DNA from: JANMZO01 sp963763135
GTDB lineage: Bacteria; Actinomycetota; Acidimicrobiia; Acidimicrobiales; JANYDT01
Reading direction: 5' to 3'
DNA: 64,000 bases
Assembly (NCBI GenBank): GCA_963763135.1
Contig: CAVXNJ010000005.1
Span: 310,001 to 374,000, forward strand
The notes beneath the pieces are model-generated. The model was not told the DNA's origin, ran no database searches, and saw only the letters and a list, made by a program, of their open reading frames with translations. The translations under genes were made by a program, and so were the position numbers. This document shows, in pieces, positions 41,553-50,455 of this stretch. Within the stretch, counting starts at the first letter, position 1. Each line of letters begins with the position of its first letter.

Positions 41553-42302
41553 TTATTTCGCTCCGAGCTCAGCTATGTAGCGGTCAACCAACGCGGAGTT
41601 GGTCTCTTTGTTCATGTTCGCGCCGACAACCTTCTCGGCGAGTTCAAGCGACAGACCCTTGACGTGCGTCTGAAGGTCGGCCTTCAGGCGGTCGGCCTGA
41701 GCGTTGAGGTCTTCAGCGGACTTGGCGCGGATGGCAGCGGCGTCGGATTCGGCCCGGGCGATGAGATCCTTGCGGACGGTCTCGGCCTGCTGGCGGGCTT
41801 CGTCGATGATGCGGTCGCTTTCGGCCTTGGCATCGGCGAGCTTGGCCTTGTACTCGGCCACGATCGTGTCGGCTTCAGTACGGGTCTTGGCAGCGGAATC
41901 GAGGTCACCCTGGATCTTCGCGGCACGAGCAGCCATGGTCTTCTTCAGCGCCGGGATGAGGAACTTCCACAGGGCCAAGAAGATGATGAGGAACGAGATC
42001 GAACCCCAGATGAGCTCGTCGGTCGCGGGGAGAATCGGGTTCGGAGCCTTGACACAGTTCTCGACCGGTTCGCCTTTTTCGAGGAGATGGATGCACTCTT
42101 CGGCGTCGTGTGAGATCTTCGCTTCGCCTGTCGTGGCGGCTTCGCCCTCGGCCGGAGCCTCGGTCTCAGCGGTACCCTCTTCGGCGGCGACCGTGGTCTC
42201 TTCTTGCGTGCGCACGGCGGCGTGAGCCGACATCGACGCAAACGGCGCGAAGACGCTGGCGACAGTCAGTGCACTTGCGGCAATCAGTTTGTTGAAGCGC
42301 AT
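41553..42302 (-). CDS. atpF: ATP synthase Fo b subunit with signal-like N-terminus and acidic extension
   Basis: 249 residues against about 160-180 for typical b. The C-terminal part is normal: ILPATDELIWGSISFLIIFLALWKFLIPALKKTM (membrane segment about 97-115) and a long stalk helix (AAKTRTEADTIVAEYKAKLADAKAESDRIIDEAR). Before it lie a signal-like sequence (MRFNKLIAASALTVASVFAPFASMSAHA, 1-28) and an acidic, Glu/Ala-rich stretch with Cys70 and Cys83 (DAEECIHLLEKGEPVENCVKAPNP). The extension would be outside the membrane and could form a disulfide. Role unknown. Confidence 0.92.
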   Translation of the reverse strand: MRFNKLIAASALTVASVFAPFASMSAHAAVRTQEETTVAAEEGTAETEAPAEGEAATTGEAKISHDAEECIHLLEKGEPVENCVKAPNPILPATDELIWGSISFLIIFLALWKFLIPALKKTMAARAAKIQGDLDSAAKTRTEADTIVAEYKAKLADAKAESDRIIDEARQQAETVRKDLIARAESDAAAIRAKSAEDLNAQADRLKADLQTHVKGLSLELAEKVVGANMNKETNSALVDRYIAELGAK

Positions 42303-42332
42303 AGCTTCCTTTCTGAACGGACGTCGGCTCGC

Positions 42333-42593
42333 TTAGGCGAACTTGAGAAGAATGAAAACCACGAAGCCGATGAGGGCAAGAGCTTCGGTGAAGGCGATAC
42401 CGAGGAACATCGTGGTGCGGACCATACCGGCAGCCTCAGGCTGACGGGCCATGGCCTGAACGGCGTTGCCGACGAGGTAACCAATGCCGATGCCAGGACC
42501 GATGGCGCCGAGGCCGTAGGCGAGACCGGCGCCGGAAGCGGCGGCGTTGGCCTTCTGCTCTGCTGCGGTCTGAGCGAGGATGCTCATGCTCAT
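42333..42593 (-). CDS. atpE: ATP synthase Fo c subunit
   Basis: 86-residue two-helix proteolipid. First helix GAGLAYGLGAIGPGIGIGYLVGNAVQAMARQPEA with the Gly-rich packing motif and RQPE loop, second helix TTMFLGIAFTEALALIGFVVFILLKF with the ion-carrying Glu70. The Na+ -type extra ligands (Gln/Ser-Thr sets) are not evident, so proton coupling is likely. 30 bp before atpF. Confidence 0.97.
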   Translation of the reverse strand: MSMSILAQTAAEQKANAAASGAGLAYGLGAIGPGIGIGYLVGNAVQAMARQPEAAGMVRTTMFLGIAFTEALALIGFVVFILLKFA

Positions 42594-42775
42594 GTCAATT
42601 TCTCCTTACGGGGCCGGGATCCGGCAAGTGATGGTTTTGCGATGGGTACTACTGAGGTGCGGTGCTGCAGGTGTTGCCAGTGGTTTGTAGCAAGTGGTGC
42701 TGGTGTTGCTAGGTACGTCCGAGCGAACCGGCGAGCGGTCCGTGCCGAAGGAGTGCGGCGAGTAGCCGCACTGTC

Positions 42776-43546
42776 TCAGTGCTCGGGGTGTATTGCGCCG
42801 CCGATGTATACGGCAGCGAGAAGGGTGAAGATGTACGCCTGAAGGAACGCCACGCCGATTTCGAAACCGGTCATGAGGATCAACATGACGAAGGGCAGGA
42901 TGCCGACGGGCTTGAGGGCGAAGGTGTCGGCCTTGATCATGGTGGCGGTGAGGATCGCGAACGTTACGAGGAGGATGTGACCGGCGAGTACGTTGGCGAA
43001 AAGACGGACGGCGAGCGAGAAGGGCGTAACGATGATCTTCGAGAGGAACTCGATCGGGGTCACCAGGACGTAGAGGGCCTTCGGCACACCCGGGGGGAAC
43101 AGCACGTTCTTCCAGTAGGCGCCGAAGCCCTGCTCCTTCATGCCGGCGACGTTGAACACGACCCAGACGAGGATTGCGAGCATCGCTGGAACGGCCATGC
43201 GGGCGGTGGCCGGCATCTGAATGCCGGGGATCACACCGAAGATGTTGTTGAAGAGAATGAAGAAGAACATCGACACGAACAGCGGGATGTACGGCTTGGC
43301 CGCGTGACCCATGACTTCTTCGGCGATGCCGTGCTCAACGAAGTCGACCGACGCCTCAGCGAAGTTCTGGATGCCCTTCGGCACGAGCGAGCTCTTGCGG
43401 GTCCCCAGAACGAAGATCAACAGCGTCGCCAACGCGGCACAGATGTTGATCAGCGCGATCTTGTTGAACGCGAAGAGGCCCGAACCAAAGAGGTCTTTGT
43501 ATTCGAGGAGGTGAGAAATCGGTGGGAACTGAAGCTCGGCGAGCAC
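42776..43546 (-). CDS. atpB: ATP synthase Fo a subunit
   Basis: 256-residue membrane stator subunit. Contains the essential Arg in SLAVRLFANVLAGHILLVTFAIL, the helix-3 region ASVDFVEHGIAEEVMGHAAKPYIPLFVSMFFFILFNNIFGVIPG, and the C-terminal FEIGVAFLQAYIFTLLAAVYIGGAIHPEH. Complete. The 182 bp to atpE has short GGTGTTGC-type repeats but no gene. Confidence 0.96.
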   Translation of the reverse strand: MLAELQFPPISHLLEYKDLFGSGLFAFNKIALINICAALATLLIFVLGTRKSSLVPKGIQNFAEASVDFVEHGIAEEVMGHAAKPYIPLFVSMFFFILFNNIFGVIPGIQMPATARMAVPAMLAILVWVVFNVAGMKEQGFGAYWKNVLFPPGVPKALYVLVTPIEFLSKIIVTPFSLAVRLFANVLAGHILLVTFAILTATMIKADTFALKPVGILPFVMLILMTGFEIGVAFLQAYIFTLLAAVYIGGAIHPEH

Positions 43547-43558
43547 GGGAGCTACTCC

Positions 43559-44131
43559 TTATTCTCCGGAACCCGGGTGGGTTCCATCGGCTTGATCAAC
43601 TGATACGAACGGGTTTGCTGCAGGTGAAACTGCGTTGTTTGGTGTTGCTGGATCCCTCGGAGTTACAAGGGGTGCTGCGGTGGTGCCACGGACGCCCGGC
43701 TTGAGACCCGGGTACGCCAGCGAGGTGCTGATGAAGCGCATCTCCCACAGCAGCAAGCCGAGGTGGGTGACAACGATGGTGATCCCCATGGCGACCAGAT
43801 TCACCCACGGTTGGTTGCGCACGAGCAGGACTGCGATCGTGATCAGGCCGAGGCGGATGAGGTAACCGAAGAGGGCTGCCGCTCCAAGAGCGGCAAAGGA
43901 TATACGAGCCGCCCAGGTCAAAAGTGCGGCGGCGAGAACAAAGTTGGCCAAAACCAGGGCAATCGCATAGGCGGCCGAGGCCGAACCCTTGGTTCCCCAC
44001 GGAATCGCGGCGAGCACAATGATGAAGGGAATGAACGGAAGCGAGCGACGAACGATGTCGAGCGCGATCTGGCGCTCGACGGGAGGACCGTCTTGCGGGC
44101 CGAACATCGAAGGAATCGACGCGTCGCTCAT
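43559..44131 (-). CDS. atpI: AtpI-like membrane protein of the ATP synthase operon
   Basis: 190 residues with four hydrophobic segments (about 30-45, 50-70, 78-100, 105-128): PFIPFIIVLAAIPWG, AIALVLANFVLAAALLTWAA, ALFGYLIRLGLITIAVLLV, LVAMGITIVVTHLGLLLWEM. This is the layout of ATP synthase subunit I proteins thought to help c-ring assembly. The long Pro/Ala-rich C-tail is extra. It overlaps atpZ by 4 bp and precedes atpB by 12 bp. Confidence 0.8.
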   Translation of the reverse strand: MSDASIPSMFGPQDGPPVERQIALDIVRRSLPFIPFIIVLAAIPWGTKGSASAAYAIALVLANFVLAAALLTWAARISFAALGAAALFGYLIRLGLITIAVLLVRNQPWVNLVAMGITIVVTHLGLLLWEMRFISTSLAYPGLKPGVRGTTAAPLVTPRDPATPNNAVSPAANPFVSVDQADGTHPGSGE

Positions 44132-44646
44132 CGAGTGGTCGTTCCGTTGGTCGTGCCGGTGATCGCCGTCGTGTTGGCCGACGTGTTCGCCGTCATCTGA
44201 TGCGTCAGGTCACTCGGATCGGTGTCGAGGGTGACGCCGGTCGGGAGCGTGATCCGCTCGGGAATGGCGTCGCCGTAGTTGACGGGCGTTGCATCCGTGG
44301 GGCTGGGCGATCCTGCCGACGGGCCGGACCGGACCATCGACTTTTCGTGGTGCTTCATCTCGTCGTCGTAGCCGTACCACATGCGGATGAACATGCCCAC
44401 GATCGCAAACAGGATCAGGCCGATCATGAACATCGGCTTCGTGTCGGCCTTGCGGTCGATGAGGTAGCCGATGCCACCGAAGAGCGCCGGCGTCATCGTA
44501 AGCTCGAATGCCTTGGCGAGTCCGTTGCCGTAACCGTTGTAGCTGTCGCGCTTGTAGCTCGCGAGCGAAGACGCGGAAAGGGTCGGCTTCTCTGAGCTTT
44601 TGGGTAGCACTGAGCTTTTAGGTAGCGCTGAGCTTTTCAAGGGCAC
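44128..44646 (-). CDS. atpZ: AtpZ/AtpQ-like protein, first gene of the atp operon
   Basis: The core SYNGYGNGLAKAFELTMTPALFGGIGYLIDRKADTKPMFMIGLILFAIVGMFIRMWYGYDDEM has the two-helix AtpZ/AtpQ pattern found at the head of many atp operons. About 172 residues from the GTG at 44646; an earlier start at 44865 is open but its sequence is unconvincing. The N-terminus has a tandem LPKSS repeat from 18-bp units, and the C-terminus is Thr-rich and polar. It overlaps atpI by 4 bp. Confidence 0.75.
   Translation of the reverse strand: MPLKSSALPKSSVLPKSSEKPTLSASSLASYKRDSYNGYGNGLAKAFELTMTPALFGGIGYLIDRKADTKPMFMIGLILFAIVGMFIRMWYGYDDEMKHHEKSMVRSGPSAGSPSPTDATPVNYGDAIPERITLPTGVTLDTDPSDLTHQMTANTSANTTAITGTTNGTTTR
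44584..44640. repeat. 18-bp tandem repeat in the N-terminal coding part of atpZ
   Basis: Three copies of CTGAGCTTTT(G/A)GGTAGC(A/G) on the + strand, the last partial, encoding (L)PKSS(A/V) units. In-frame, so length changes would not break the gene. Confidence 0.85.
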
Positions 44647-44925
44647 GGAAGCGAGCCTTCGCGAATGTGGTGTGCGGGGGGCGGTGAAGCTTTGCGCACG
44701 GGTTACAACTTCGCAACCCGCTTGTGAACGCGTGCACAAGATAATCCACAGGCGGATTCTGAGCAAATCCCAAAGCAAATTTCTTTGTGGCGCACCGCGA
44801 TTTGGGTCTGACGACCCGCCCGGTCGCGTGGCTGGAACGTTGAAGGTGCGCCGATACCGCCGCAAGGCTTCGGCGATGATCCGCTGACGTTCTACGAATT
44901 GGCTCGCATGATGACGTGGTCGCGC

Positions 44926-44956
44926 CGCTGCGCCGACCTGCGCCGACCTGCGCCGA
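44926..44956. repeat. 10-bp tandem repeat right after a gene stop
   Basis: Three copies of CTGCGCCGAC directly abut the stop codon of the small membrane protein gene. The rest of the 310-bp gap up to atpZ should contain the atp promoter (read on the - strand), but no clear -35/-10 pair stands out. Confidence 0.75.
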
Positions 44957-45202
44957 TCAGCGGGTTCTGCTACTTCGACGGCCGGCGAGGTAGCTTCCCA
45001 ACGCTCCAGCGGCAGCGGTGAGGATCCAGAGTCCGGTCACCGACGCCACGAACGTTCCCGTCTCACCGTCGTCGTGAGCGGCAGCCAACCAGGCGGCCAG
45101 CGCAAACAGGCCGACCAGGACGCCGATGGCCAACTGCGCGTGTCGAGCGGGTCGGACGGCCCAGCCGAGCCCGACGGCGATCAGGACAGGAAGAACGATC
45201 AT
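44957..45202 (-). CDS. Small membrane protein, unknown
   Basis: 81 residues with three hydrophobic stretches (VLPVLIAVGLGWAV, LAIGVLVGLFALAAWLAAAH, GLWILTAAAGALGSYLAG), a short acidic loop (DDGETG) and a basic end. No family recognised. It begins 4 bp after the lipoprotein gene and so belongs to the kinase/regulator/lipoprotein transcript. Confidence 0.65.
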   Translation of the reverse strand: MIVLPVLIAVGLGWAVRPARHAQLAIGVLVGLFALAAWLAAAHDDGETGTFVASVTGLWILTAAAGALGSYLAGRRSSRTR

Positions 45203-45206
45203 GTCC

Positions 45207-46022
45207 TCACCCCTTCACGGTGAACTCGGTGACCATGCCGAGCGCGGCCTGGGTGGATCCACTCTGGGGATCGGGAAAGTAACTCGCCGCCAGGTAATGC
45301 CCCGGCCGAAGGTCGAGATGGATGATTTGTCGCGTGCCCGGACCGAGGTTCCCGGCCCGGACAATCTCGATGCCCGGAAGATCGGTATCGCTGGCCAAGA
45401 GCTTCCTGGCCGCCTCGAGGGTGACGCCATCATCGAGTTTGATCAGCGTGAGCCCGTGCACATCGCCATCGGTGTTCTCCACCAAATAGGTGCCGTCCCC
45501 GAACTCGCTCGGCAGCGCGATTTCCAACTTCCGCAGCGCTACGACGCCATCGACAGACGACGGTTCGGATGCCCGGACCCCGGCCGCCTCCAACATCTTG
45601 CTCACGGTGCCGCTGTCCGGATCGAGGAACACATATCTGGCGGGATCGAGTTCGACGAAGAGCTCCGTCGTGCCTCCGGGATCAAGGTTGATGCCGCCTG
45701 CCGGTCGAGCAAGCCGAAGTACTCCGGGTAGGTCGCCGTCGGCCAACGTTTCGAAGAAGGTGGACGCCACGGTGTCGTCTTCGAGACGGAGGAGCTGGAT
45801 CTGGGGCTCGTCGGATTTCGGCGACGTTCGGATGGCGAAGGTGACCATTCCGGTGGGGAGCCGGGGCGGGGCGTCGATGCTTCCGATGCCGAACGTGACG
45901 GCCAACGGTTCAGATGCGTCGGTCGAGTCGACCCGTTCCTTGCTACACGAGGCGACGAACAGAAGTGCGAATGCTGTCAACACGGCAGCGGTGGGGCGAG
46001 GCAGAGGATGGACTCGAAGCAT
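45207..46022 (-). CDS. Putative lipoprotein, unknown function
   Basis: 271 residues. Signal sequence with lipobox FVASC (Cys near residue 26). The exported part reads as two related beta-rich halves: VTFAIRTSPKSDEPQIQLLRLEDDTVASTFFETLADGDLPGVLRL ... and YLVENTDGDVHGLTLIKLDDGVTLEAARKLLASDTDLPGIEIV, each followed by a GG-rich turn and PGHYLA/PARYVF. This suggests an internal duplication of a cupredoxin-like or similar domain. No ligands such as Cys/His/Met clusters are seen. Located after a NarL-type response regulator gene. Confidence 0.7.
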   Translation of the reverse strand: MLRVHPLPRPTAAVLTAFALLFVASCSKERVDSTDASEPLAVTFGIGSIDAPPRLPTGMVTFAIRTSPKSDEPQIQLLRLEDDTVASTFFETLADGDLPGVLRLARPAGGINLDPGGTTELFVELDPARYVFLDPDSGTVSKMLEAAGVRASEPSSVDGVVALRKLEIALPSEFGDGTYLVENTDGDVHGLTLIKLDDGVTLEAARKLLASDTDLPGIEIVRAGNLGPGTRQIIHLDLRPGHYLAASYFPDPQSGSTQAALGMVTEFTVKG

Positions 46023-46088
46023 GCGTCGATGATCGGGGTGCCCCGGTCCCGACGGCGACGGACGTCCGTCACGAGTGGTCCGGGACCG

Positions 46089-46742
46089 CTACCCGAGCCC
46101 CGCGCTCTGCGCCCGCCTGATCGCTCCGCCTCGGTCGGTGGCGTCGAGCTTGAAGATCACGCTCGACACGAGGTTCCGAACCGTCTTCGGGCTCAGGGAA
46201 AGCAGCCGAGCGACCTCGGGATTCGTTCGTCCCTTGGCCAGGTGGGCGAGAACCTCCAACTCGCGGGGCGTAAGCTGCGGGAAGGGGCTGGTCGATTCCG
46301 TCGGCCCGACGAAGGCGAGCGCCCGCCGCGCAATCCGAGCCGCCAGTACGGCATCGCCGCGGTGCACCGATCGGATCGCCGTCTCGATCTCGGACCGTTC
46401 GGCTCCCTTGACCAGGTAGCCGAGTGCTCCGGCCCGCAAGGCGGCACGAACCCATTCGTCCTCGTGCGACATCGTGAGGACCAACACGCCGCAACGGGGT
46501 TGCTCGATCGACAGCCGCCTGGTGGCTTCGACGCCATCGAGGTCGGGCATGTGGAGGTCCATCACCACGACGCTGGGCTCCAAGGCGGAGGTCATCTCCA
46601 GGACTTCGACCCCGTTTGAGGCTTCACCGACCACCTCGGCGTCGTCCATCGCGGCCACGACGGCGCGCAACCCCGAGCGAAAGATCGGGTGATCATCGGC
46701 GAGCAGCACTCGGATTCGCCCGGGGGCCGGAGTCGACATCAC
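46089..46742 (-). CDS. NarL-type response regulator
   Basis: 217 residues. Receiver domain: LLADDHPIFRSGLRAV, phosphorylated Asp in VVVMDLHMPDLDG, Thr and Lys in VLTMSHEDE and YLVKGA. The LuxR HTH reads LTPRELEVLAHLAKGRTNPEVARLLSLSPKTVRNLVSSVIFKLDATDR. Overlaps the kinase gene by 4 bp, so the pair is co-expressed. Likely targets include its own operon. Confidence 0.93.
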   Translation of the reverse strand: MMSTPAPGRIRVLLADDHPIFRSGLRAVVAAMDDAEVVGEASNGVEVLEMTSALEPSVVVMDLHMPDLDGVEATRRLSIEQPRCGVLVLTMSHEDEWVRAALRAGALGYLVKGAERSEIETAIRSVHRGDAVLAARIARRALAFVGPTESTSPFPQLTPRELEVLAHLAKGRTNPEVARLLSLSPKTVRNLVSSVIFKLDATDRGGAIRRAQSAGLG

Positions 46743-48769
46743 CGGGCCTCAAGGGGAAGCACCGCGTGCACGGTGGTACCACCGAACTCGTTGCTTTCGA
46801 TCCGGCAACGTCCTCCGACGGCATCGGCTCGCGACGTCATCGATCGCAACCCGGTACGCCCACTGCTCGCCGCCTCCGACGGTCCGACTCCTCTTCCGTC
46901 GTCGGAGATGACGATCTCCAACCGGTCGTCCAGCGACAGATCCACCGAGCACGACCGGGCACCGGAGTGCCGAACAACGTTGTTGAGCGCTTCCGATGCG
47001 ATGTACCACGCGGCGCTCTCCACCGACGGACCCAGCTCCGATAGTGCGCCCGTGGTACGAAGCCGGACGTTCAGGGGTGGTGAAGTCGTCGCCGTGAGGG
47101 CCGCACAGTGCTCGGCCAACCCCGCGGCGAGGCCCCGGTCGTCGAGCAGCTTCGGCCGGAGACCGTCGATCATTTTCGTCACCGAGTGAAATGCGTTCTT
47201 GAGTTCACGTTCGAGTGCGACCAACTCGTCCGCAAGATCCGCGCCTGCTCGCGATCGCAAGATGTCGGTGCGCAATGCCAGGCCGGCGAGAGTGGGACCG
47301 AGGCCATCGTGGAGATCGCGATGGATCCGCTTCCGCTCTTCATCGCGAGCTTCAGCGAGTCGGTCCATTGAGCGGCGCAGTTCACCGGCCAATACCGCCG
47401 CTTGGCACAGCGGGCCGATCGAGCGAGCGACTTCGCCGATCAGCTCTTCGTCGGGACGATCAAGTTCGGTCTGGCCTCGCCGCACGCCGACTTCGAGGTC
47501 GGCAACCACACTTCCCTGGGTCGCGATCGGAAGCGAGTAGATCGGACCTCCCGCCTTCCCGACGATAACGGTCGGACCGTTGCGGATACGTATCCGCACG
47601 AACGGGAGCCGAAGCGACGAGGCGAGGGTCGACGCGGCTACCTCGAGGGCGTCGTCGATACTTCCGGCGAGCTCAAGTCGATCACCGAGCAACCGAATCG
47701 CACGAAGGGGATCGCCGCGCTCACCGTAAACGGCCCGGTCGACACGACGTTGCACCCACTGCCACGACCCGCGAACCGTGAAGGCGGCGACGACCGCGGC
47801 CACGACGGCACTTGCGTTCGTGCTGTGGCCGACGAAAGCGCTGATCAACGTGGCGGAACCGAGCGCTGCGGCGGCCGCCGCAGCTGACACGATGCCGTAC
47901 GCCGTCGATCGGCTGATGATGGCATCGATCCCATACAGACGATGTCGAAGAACGGCGACCGCGATGCCGATCGCCGGGACGACAACGGCAACGGCGACAA
48001 GCAGTGGCCCCAATACGGTCGAGAAGTGCTCGTCGTTTTGGAATGACAGGCTCACCAACGCGACCAGGCAAGCCAGGACGAGGGAGAAACCGAACCACCG
48101 CAATTGAAGGTGTTGGCGGACGGACTCGTGACGACGAGAAAGCAGCGACAGGAAGGACGCGATCCCGAGCGGGAGCAGGAGCGCGCCGCATCCCGCCAAA
48201 AACTTGAGCAACCCTTCGAGGGCCGCAATGCCGAGGGGATTTTCGATCGGGAGTTCGTCGCCGATCGGACCTGGAGCAAAGGCAGTGGAGACCGTCGCGG
48301 TTGCGACCACCGCGACGGCCGCGCGCGAGACCCACCGCCAGCGAGAACCCGGGATCGATCCAGTCGGGAAGCGGAGCGGTATGTGCACGAGCACGAGCGA
48401 GAGTGCTGGAAGCCAGAGCAGGCTTTGCAACCAGCGCATCGCGGTTTCGGCGGGCCATCCATCCGTGGCCGCCCTGATCGCGTATGCGTCGACCAACGCG
48501 GCCAGTTCAACCAGGACGCCGGCCATCAGCAGCAGCCAGCCCAGGGAGACATCCGGTCGGCGACGAATGATCAGCGCGCCAAGCACGCCGTACGTGACAA
48601 ACGACAGCTGCCAAACCGCTTCTGCAGCGTCAGCGCCCGACGCCGACGACTTCAGCACGATGGCGCCGGCCCATCCGATTACGACCACCGCCACGAGAGA
48701 CGCGCTCAGCTTCTTCAAACCAGGCGTCGTCGACATATCGGAATGGTACGACGATCGTCGACCCGCCAT
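46739..48769 (-). CDS. NarL-family membrane sensor histidine kinase
   Basis: About 676 residues. The N-terminal half has roughly nine hydrophobic segments, then a GAF-like region (LASSLRLPFVRIRIRNGPTVIVGKAGGPIYSLPIATQGSVVADLEVG). The HisKA_3 dimer domain is EARDEERKRIHRDLHDGLGPTLAGLALRTDIL with the phospho-His in IHRDLHD, and the HATPase_c part ends in ISDDGRGVG ... GLRSMTSRADAVGG. The start is uncertain; ATGs at 48817, 48769 and 48736 are all in frame with weak ribosome sites. Signal unknown. Confidence 0.88.
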   Translation of the reverse strand: MAGRRSSYHSDMSTTPGLKKLSASLVAVVVIGWAGAIVLKSSASGADAAEAVWQLSFVTYGVLGALIIRRRPDVSLGWLLLMAGVLVELAALVDAYAIRAATDGWPAETAMRWLQSLLWLPALSLVLVHIPLRFPTGSIPGSRWRWVSRAAVAVVATATVSTAFAPGPIGDELPIENPLGIAALEGLLKFLAGCGALLLPLGIASFLSLLSRRHESVRQHLQLRWFGFSLVLACLVALVSLSFQNDEHFSTVLGPLLVAVAVVVPAIGIAVAVLRHRLYGIDAIISRSTAYGIVSAAAAAAALGSATLISAFVGHSTNASAVVAAVVAAFTVRGSWQWVQRRVDRAVYGERGDPLRAIRLLGDRLELAGSIDDALEVAASTLASSLRLPFVRIRIRNGPTVIVGKAGGPIYSLPIATQGSVVADLEVGVRRGQTELDRPDEELIGEVARSIGPLCQAAVLAGELRRSMDRLAEARDEERKRIHRDLHDGLGPTLAGLALRTDILRSRAGADLADELVALERELKNAFHSVTKMIDGLRPKLLDDRGLAAGLAEHCAALTATTSPPLNVRLRTTGALSELGPSVESAAWYIASEALNNVVRHSGARSCSVDLSLDDRLEIVISDDGRGVGPSEAASSGRTGLRSMTSRADAVGGRCRIESNEFGGTTVHAVLPLEAR

Positions 48770-48817
48770 CCTGGGACACTCGTCCCGAGTCGAACGGGCG
48801 GGGACGAATCGTCGCAC

Positions 48818-49257
48818 GATTGCATGCTCGTCGAGGCGTTTGTGAATTGGTGTGGCGTCGACCGGTTGAATCCGCCCTCACCGGTGGGAACGCGAACGGT
48901 CCGTCAGAATCGAGTCCCCCGCCACGTGTTTCTTGGCGAGTTTCGAATGTTGGTATCCGATCGACACCGCTTGGGTTTCAATTCAGCAGTCGGCCAATGC
49001 TTCCAGCGCACTGCAAATCTTCTCTCGACCGCCAAGACCAAGTCGGCCGAGTCGCCTAGTGAGAACCGATTTGGGGACGGTGGCGAGGTTGTCGAATGTT
49101 GCCACGCTTTCGTGGCCGACCCTTCGCCAAGGCACCCCGCCGGTTTGTGTGCGCTCGTTTAGCTCTGGTCTAAGGAATCGCACACATTCCCAGCGGCGAC
49201 CTTCGGCCCGACATCTTCCGCGTCGCACCGATAGAGTCCCCGGCAGGAGGTAGTGCA
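48818..49257. other. Intergenic region with a dispersed structured repeat
   Basis: 440 bp without a convincing gene. It includes the first copy of the nested hairpin described at 49146-49186 and the promoter region of the alcohol dehydrogenase. Confidence 0.5.
49146..49186. repeat. Dispersed nested-hairpin repeat, copy 1
   Basis: Outer arms TGTGTGCG and CGCACACA enclose an inner TTAG...CTAA pair; the core is TTAGCTCTGGTCTAAGGAAT. A second copy with the same outer arms and core (TTAGCTCCGTCCTAAGGAAT) lies at 60211-60257. Shared both in sequence and in predicted fold. Confidence 0.85.
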
Positions 49258-50349
49258 ATGCGCGCAGCAGTCCTTAACGGTGCTCCCGGCCCACTCGATA
49301 TCGAGGAGCTGCAGGTCGACAAACCGGCGGCCAACGAGGTGCTCGTGCGGGTGGTCGGCGCCGGGCTCTGTCATTCCGACCTGCACTTCATGGAAGGGAC
49401 CTTCAAGACCCCGCTCCCGGCGGTGATGGGTCACGAATCCGCCGGCGTGGTCGAAGCCGTCGGTAGCGATGTGACCTATTGCCGGCCGGGTGACCATGTC
49501 GTGTGCTGCCTGTCGATCTTCTGCGGCCAGTGTCGGCAGTGTCTGTCGGGGAATCCGCATCGTTGTGTGAATCCCGAGGCGACGTCGCGTCCGGCCGGTG
49601 GGAGTCCACGACTGCGCAAGGGCGACGGGTCCGGGGTCGAGCAGATGGCCCGGCTCGGTGGCTTCGCCGAGATGATGCTGGTGCATCAGAACGCGCTCGT
49701 CACGATCACGAAAGACATGCCGCTCGATCGGGCCGCGCTCATCGGGTGTGGGATCACGACCGGGACCGGCGCGGTGTTCCGGACGGCCAAGGTTCCGCCC
49801 GGCGCCCGGGTCTGCGTGATCGGCGCAGGCGGAATCGGCCTGGCGGCGATCCAAGGGGCGCGCATCGCCGGCGCCGGGCAGATCGTGGTCGTCGACGTCA
49901 GCGACACCAAGTTGGACGTCGCCCGGCAGCTCGGCGGCACCGATCTCGTCAACGCCTCCAGCGTCGACAACGTGGTCGCCGCGGTGAAGGACCTGACCGG
50001 CGGTGGCGTCGACTACAGCTTCGAAGCGATCGGACTGAAAGCCACCGCGGAGCAGGCCTTCAATATGCTCGACCTGGGTGGCACGGCCACGGTGATCGGG
50101 ATGGTTCCACCCCGGCAGACGCTGGAGATCCGGGGCATCGACCTTCTCTCGGAGAAGCGGATCCAGGGATCGATGATGGGTTCGAACCAGTTCCGGACCG
50201 ACATTCCTGCGTTGATTCGTATGTACATTGACGGTCGTCTGAAACTCGACGAGATGGTCTCGGCCCGGCTCGAACTCGACGAGATCAACGAGGGCTACGC
50301 GGCGATGAAGCGCGGCGAGGTCAGCCGTCAGGTCATCGTGTTCGAGTAG
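49258..50349 (+). CDS. Zinc-dependent alcohol dehydrogenase, MDR family
   Basis: 363 residues. Catalytic zinc ligands Cys38 (GLCHSDLH) and His59/Glu60 (MGHESAG), with the third in GCGITTGTG. Structural zinc cysteines at 89, 92, 95 and 103 (FCGQCRQCLSGNPHRC). NAD site: VIGAGGIGLAAIQGARIAGA followed by VVVDVSDTK. The SRPAGGSPRLRKGDG region resembles the NDMA/mycothiol-linked alcohol dehydrogenases of actinobacteria, so an aryl or aliphatic alcohol substrate is possible. AGGAGG lies 8 bp before the ATG. Confidence 0.92.
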   Translation: MRAAVLNGAPGPLDIEELQVDKPAANEVLVRVVGAGLCHSDLHFMEGTFKTPLPAVMGHESAGVVEAVGSDVTYCRPGDHVVCCLSIFCGQCRQCLSGNPHRCVNPEATSRPAGGSPRLRKGDGSGVEQMARLGGFAEMMLVHQNALVTITKDMPLDRAALIGCGITTGTGAVFRTAKVPPGARVCVIGAGGIGLAAIQGARIAGAGQIVVVDVSDTKLDVARQLGGTDLVNASSVDNVVAAVKDLTGGGVDYSFEAIGLKATAEQAFNMLDLGGTATVIGMVPPRQTLEIRGIDLLSEKRIQGSMMGSNQFRTDIPALIRMYIDGRLKLDEMVSARLELDEINEGYAAMKRGEVSRQVIVFE

Positions 50350-50421
50350 CCAACCGGCCAGCTGGAGTTCGGCCTCGACATTGTTGTTTCGGTCGCTCGG
50401 TGAGCGACCGAACGAACAACT

Positions 50422-50455
50422 ATTCAGTCAGATGCATTCAGTCAGATGCATTCAG
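50422..50455. repeat. 14-bp tandem repeat overlapping a gene end
   Basis: Two full and one partial copy of ATTCAGTCAGATGC. The stop codon and last codons of the hydrolase gene on the - strand lie inside the repeat, so copy-number change would move the stop. Confidence 0.88.

Noticed and set aside
44646..44865. N-terminal 73-codon extension of atpZ
   Set aside because: Composition is unlike the family and the stretch likely holds the operon promoter; GTG at 44646 fits better.
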